From Lichtheimia corymbifera B2541 (Eukaryota > Mucoromycota > Mucoromycetes > Mucorales > Lichtheimiaceae), in assembly GCA_000697475.1 (NCBI GenBank), contig JNEU01000924.1, forward strand, positions 62,001 through 126,000: a DNA stretch of 64,000 bases, in the 5' to 3' direction. Both the position numbers and the translations under genes were made by a program. The notes below the pieces were generated by a model. That model was not told where the DNA came from. It made no database searches and worked only from the letters and a program-made list of their open reading frames with translations. Shown one piece after another: positions 62,121 through 64,000 of this stretch (positions are counted from its first letter, which is position 1; each line of letters opens with the position of its first letter).

Positions 62121-63160
62121 TCATCATCCGCATTTTGTTTTTGTGATAATACCTAAGCTAATAGATTGCCCCTTTGTCCTTTACTTCAGAAGACAATCAA
62201 TACAACAAATTCATTTTTCAACTCACTCTAAGAACGATTTTTTATCTGGGTTCCAACATCAACACAAAGAGTATACGCCAGTGGGATAGTATCACAATGG
62301 TCGTCATCGTTTCTTTCATCTTCTTTTCCCAATTCTGATGAACAACGTGCAACATCGTCACTTGCTTTATTAGTTCAACCACCCTAAAATGTTTTTCTAT
62401 CCCGGGAATTCACAATTTACCCCACCAAAGAAGACATGAACGACCTTCAAGGGAGATGCGAGCATCTTGGGTTGGTGCCATTGTATTTCTTCTTCAAATA
62501 AATATGACATTGAATATACTATAAGATGCAATTTAACAATACTATAGGACGTTCACTGGCTGCTAGCTGGTTAGCTGTAAGGCAAGCTCATTTCTGGATA
62601 TTGCTGAGTGGTGGCTTCAATATTTAGAAGGGTAACTGTGCTTCTGTTTCAGTACATTTGCCCCAGCAATTGTGTTGCACTGTATTGCACAATCAGCTCC
62701 AACGAATGGATGGGGGCACTTACCGACCAACGACCACAATTAATCCAGATCCAATGAAGTCTGTCTTTTGTGAAAACCCCAATAGCGCAGTAACCTAGCA
62801 ACGTGTTCCCGTAGGCTATGGTATTGAACAGCATTAGTTTAACCATCAATAAAAGGCCTATAAGAATAATAGAAGAAATGGAGACACAAGGGTAGCTAGC
62901 AAGTTTTATGAAACAAACCTCTTTTTATTGAAAGAGCTTTATGTTCTTTTCCACTAAAATATAACATAATATAATTGGGGAGGGGCATACCAGAGATATG
63001 ACATAGAAAGACACACAAGAAAAATAACTATGAAAAGTGGATGCAAAGATGTTATGAAAGGATGCAGATGATAGGTTTGATGCAAGACAAATGGACATGA
63101 CGTTACCGAGGAGAGAGAGGCTTAAATGGTGATGAAAAAATGCTGTAAAGAAAATTTTCT
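62121..63160. other. Intergenic
   Basis: This is the 3' flank of the chitin synthase. A minus-strand open frame from 62849 carries a GTAAGT donor after ...INCGRWS, but no partner exon could be found, so it is not called. Confidence 0.5.
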
Positions 63161-63442
63161 CTAAGCTCCAGTGTTGGTAAAATCATAAGAAAAAGGAGCT
63201 CGACGTCCTTTGTAGTGAAGACTCATGGGGTCGTGGAAATGGCCTAGGACATCTGGAGTGCTTGTTATACGCATGGGATCGTTGAGGTACTTTTGCGTAG
63301 TAACAACATAGGTAGGGAAGACAATGGGTGTTGCCGTCGTGCCAATGGGAGTAAGGACGGTTTGTGGAGGAGATTTTTCGCCTTCATGACACACTGCAGG
63401 CTCAATATGCTTGGACCTTGGTTGCCAAAAAAAAGTGGGCAT
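63161..63442 (-). CDS. Small orphan protein, 93 residues
   Basis: This intronless frame starts MPTFFWQPRSKHIEPAVCHE and ends FSYDFTNTGA. Upstream codons of the frame lack an ATG, so this start is forced. A TATA box (TTATAAAAG on the minus strand, 63558-63566) lies about 115 bases before it, and A/T-rich sequence follows the stop. Composition is mixed and not repeat-derived, rich in Pro, Thr and His. No domain, signal peptide or membrane segment is seen and I do not recognise the family. It may be a lineage-specific gene; a chance open frame is possible. Confidence 0.45.
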   Translation of the reverse strand: MPTFFWQPRSKHIEPAVCHEGEKSPPQTVLTPIGTTATPIVFPTYVVTTQKYLNDPMRITSTPDVLGHFHDPMSLHYKGRRAPFSYDFTNTGA

Positions 63443-63557
63443 TGACTTAGAAGGGTGGAGGTAGTAGTAGGATCGCGATTGAAGAAGCACGTAAGAGGAT
63501 ACGAAAGGAGTAAGTATAGAGAGAAGGAAAGAATGAGGAAGCGAGCTGTTTTACTTG

Positions 63558-63566
63558 CTTTTATAA
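63558..63566 (-). promoter_or_regulatory. TATA box of the small orphan gene
   Basis: The minus strand reads TTATAAAAG at a distance that suits transcription of the 93-residue frame. Confidence 0.4.
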
Positions 63567-64000
63567 GGGTGAAGTTAGATTATATTGTGGGGTTTCGATC
63601 GCAACAAAGAGGAAATGGTTCCAAAGAAGGGTTATACACTGCTGTGTGTAGAGTTGTGAGGTGAGTTGTTACTCCGTGATCCGATAGATACGTTGTAAAG
63701 GCTGTTGTCATATGCTGCGGGCGTGCTGTGTGTGATGTATGTGATACAGCGGTTCGCCCCATTGCACGTTTTACTTTTGAAAAAACAAATTGAACCAACC
63801 AAAATGCTGTTTGGTTGTCCCAATAGCAGACACACACCCAGGTGGGAAATCCTCCCATACTTTACCAATGCCGGGTAAAATAAAAAAGTGGTCTCATGTG
63901 ATGACAGTGGCGCGCATATATTACTTGTGAAGAAATAAAAAGTGCATGCTTTTTCCATTTTCAATTGACAGGGAAGTAAATAGTTAATAGAAAAAACCAA
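63567..64000. other. Window end, no gene seen
   Basis: Open frames on the minus strand up to the edge have no motif support. Confidence 0.5.

Noticed and set aside
62649..62849. Membrane-like minus-strand frame with a GTAAGT donor
   Set aside because: No downstream exon could be joined, and the upstream context lacks a promoter signal.

Overview
The window is nuclear DNA of a filamentous fungus, most likely Mucoromycota (Mucorales-like). It holds about 21 protein genes, nearly all spliced by short introns of about 40-260 bases (roughly 80 reconstructed from matching codon phase). Several families point to this lineage: a GPI-anchored CotH-type surface protein, a lysosomal cobalamin transporter homologue (LMBRD1), a myosin-motor chitin synthase, and Q-rich zinc-finger regulators. 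No bacterial-style operons, CRISPR arrays or rRNA genes were seen. All exon coordinates are my own reconstructions from frame continuity and GT/GC...AG signals.

Layout. 0-11 kb: a cut-off NSA1/WDR74-like ribosome-assembly gene, a C2H2 regulator, a FAR1-like regulator, a SCOC short coiled-coil protein, a Num1/Mcp5-type PH protein and an alpha-arrestin. 11-24 kb: a SAP-domain protein, an SNF2/STH1-type remodeller ATPase, an HRP1-type mRNA 3'-end factor, an HMO1-like HMG protein and a FetB/ALS3-type membrane protein. 24-31.5 kb: an EST1/SMG-type protein with a PIN-like end, ribosomal proteins eL14 and uL30 (the second hosts a C/D snoRNA in an intron) and a secreted or vacuolar subtilase. 33-48 kb: LMBRD1, an Msn2-type zinc finger, a LAM/SIP3 sterol-transfer protein and CotH. 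48-52.5 kb: a gene-free region dominated by a 3 kb palindromic array of a 102-base repeat core. 52.5-64 kb: a GLTSCR1-domain SWI/SNF subunit candidate, the chitin synthase and a small orphan gene.

Themes. Chromatin and gene control (SNF2, GLTSCR1, SAP, HMG box, zinc fingers), ribosome production (NSA1-like, eL14, uL30, snoRNA), RNA handling (HRP1, EST1/SMG) and the cell surface or membranes (chitin synthase, CotH, LAM, arrestin, LMBRD1, FetB) are interspersed without obvious co-regulated clusters, apart from the two tandem ribosomal protein genes. The most unusual structure is the large inverted-repeat array at 49.1-52.1 kb. The clearest hidden gene is the intronic snoRNA at 29.3 kb.
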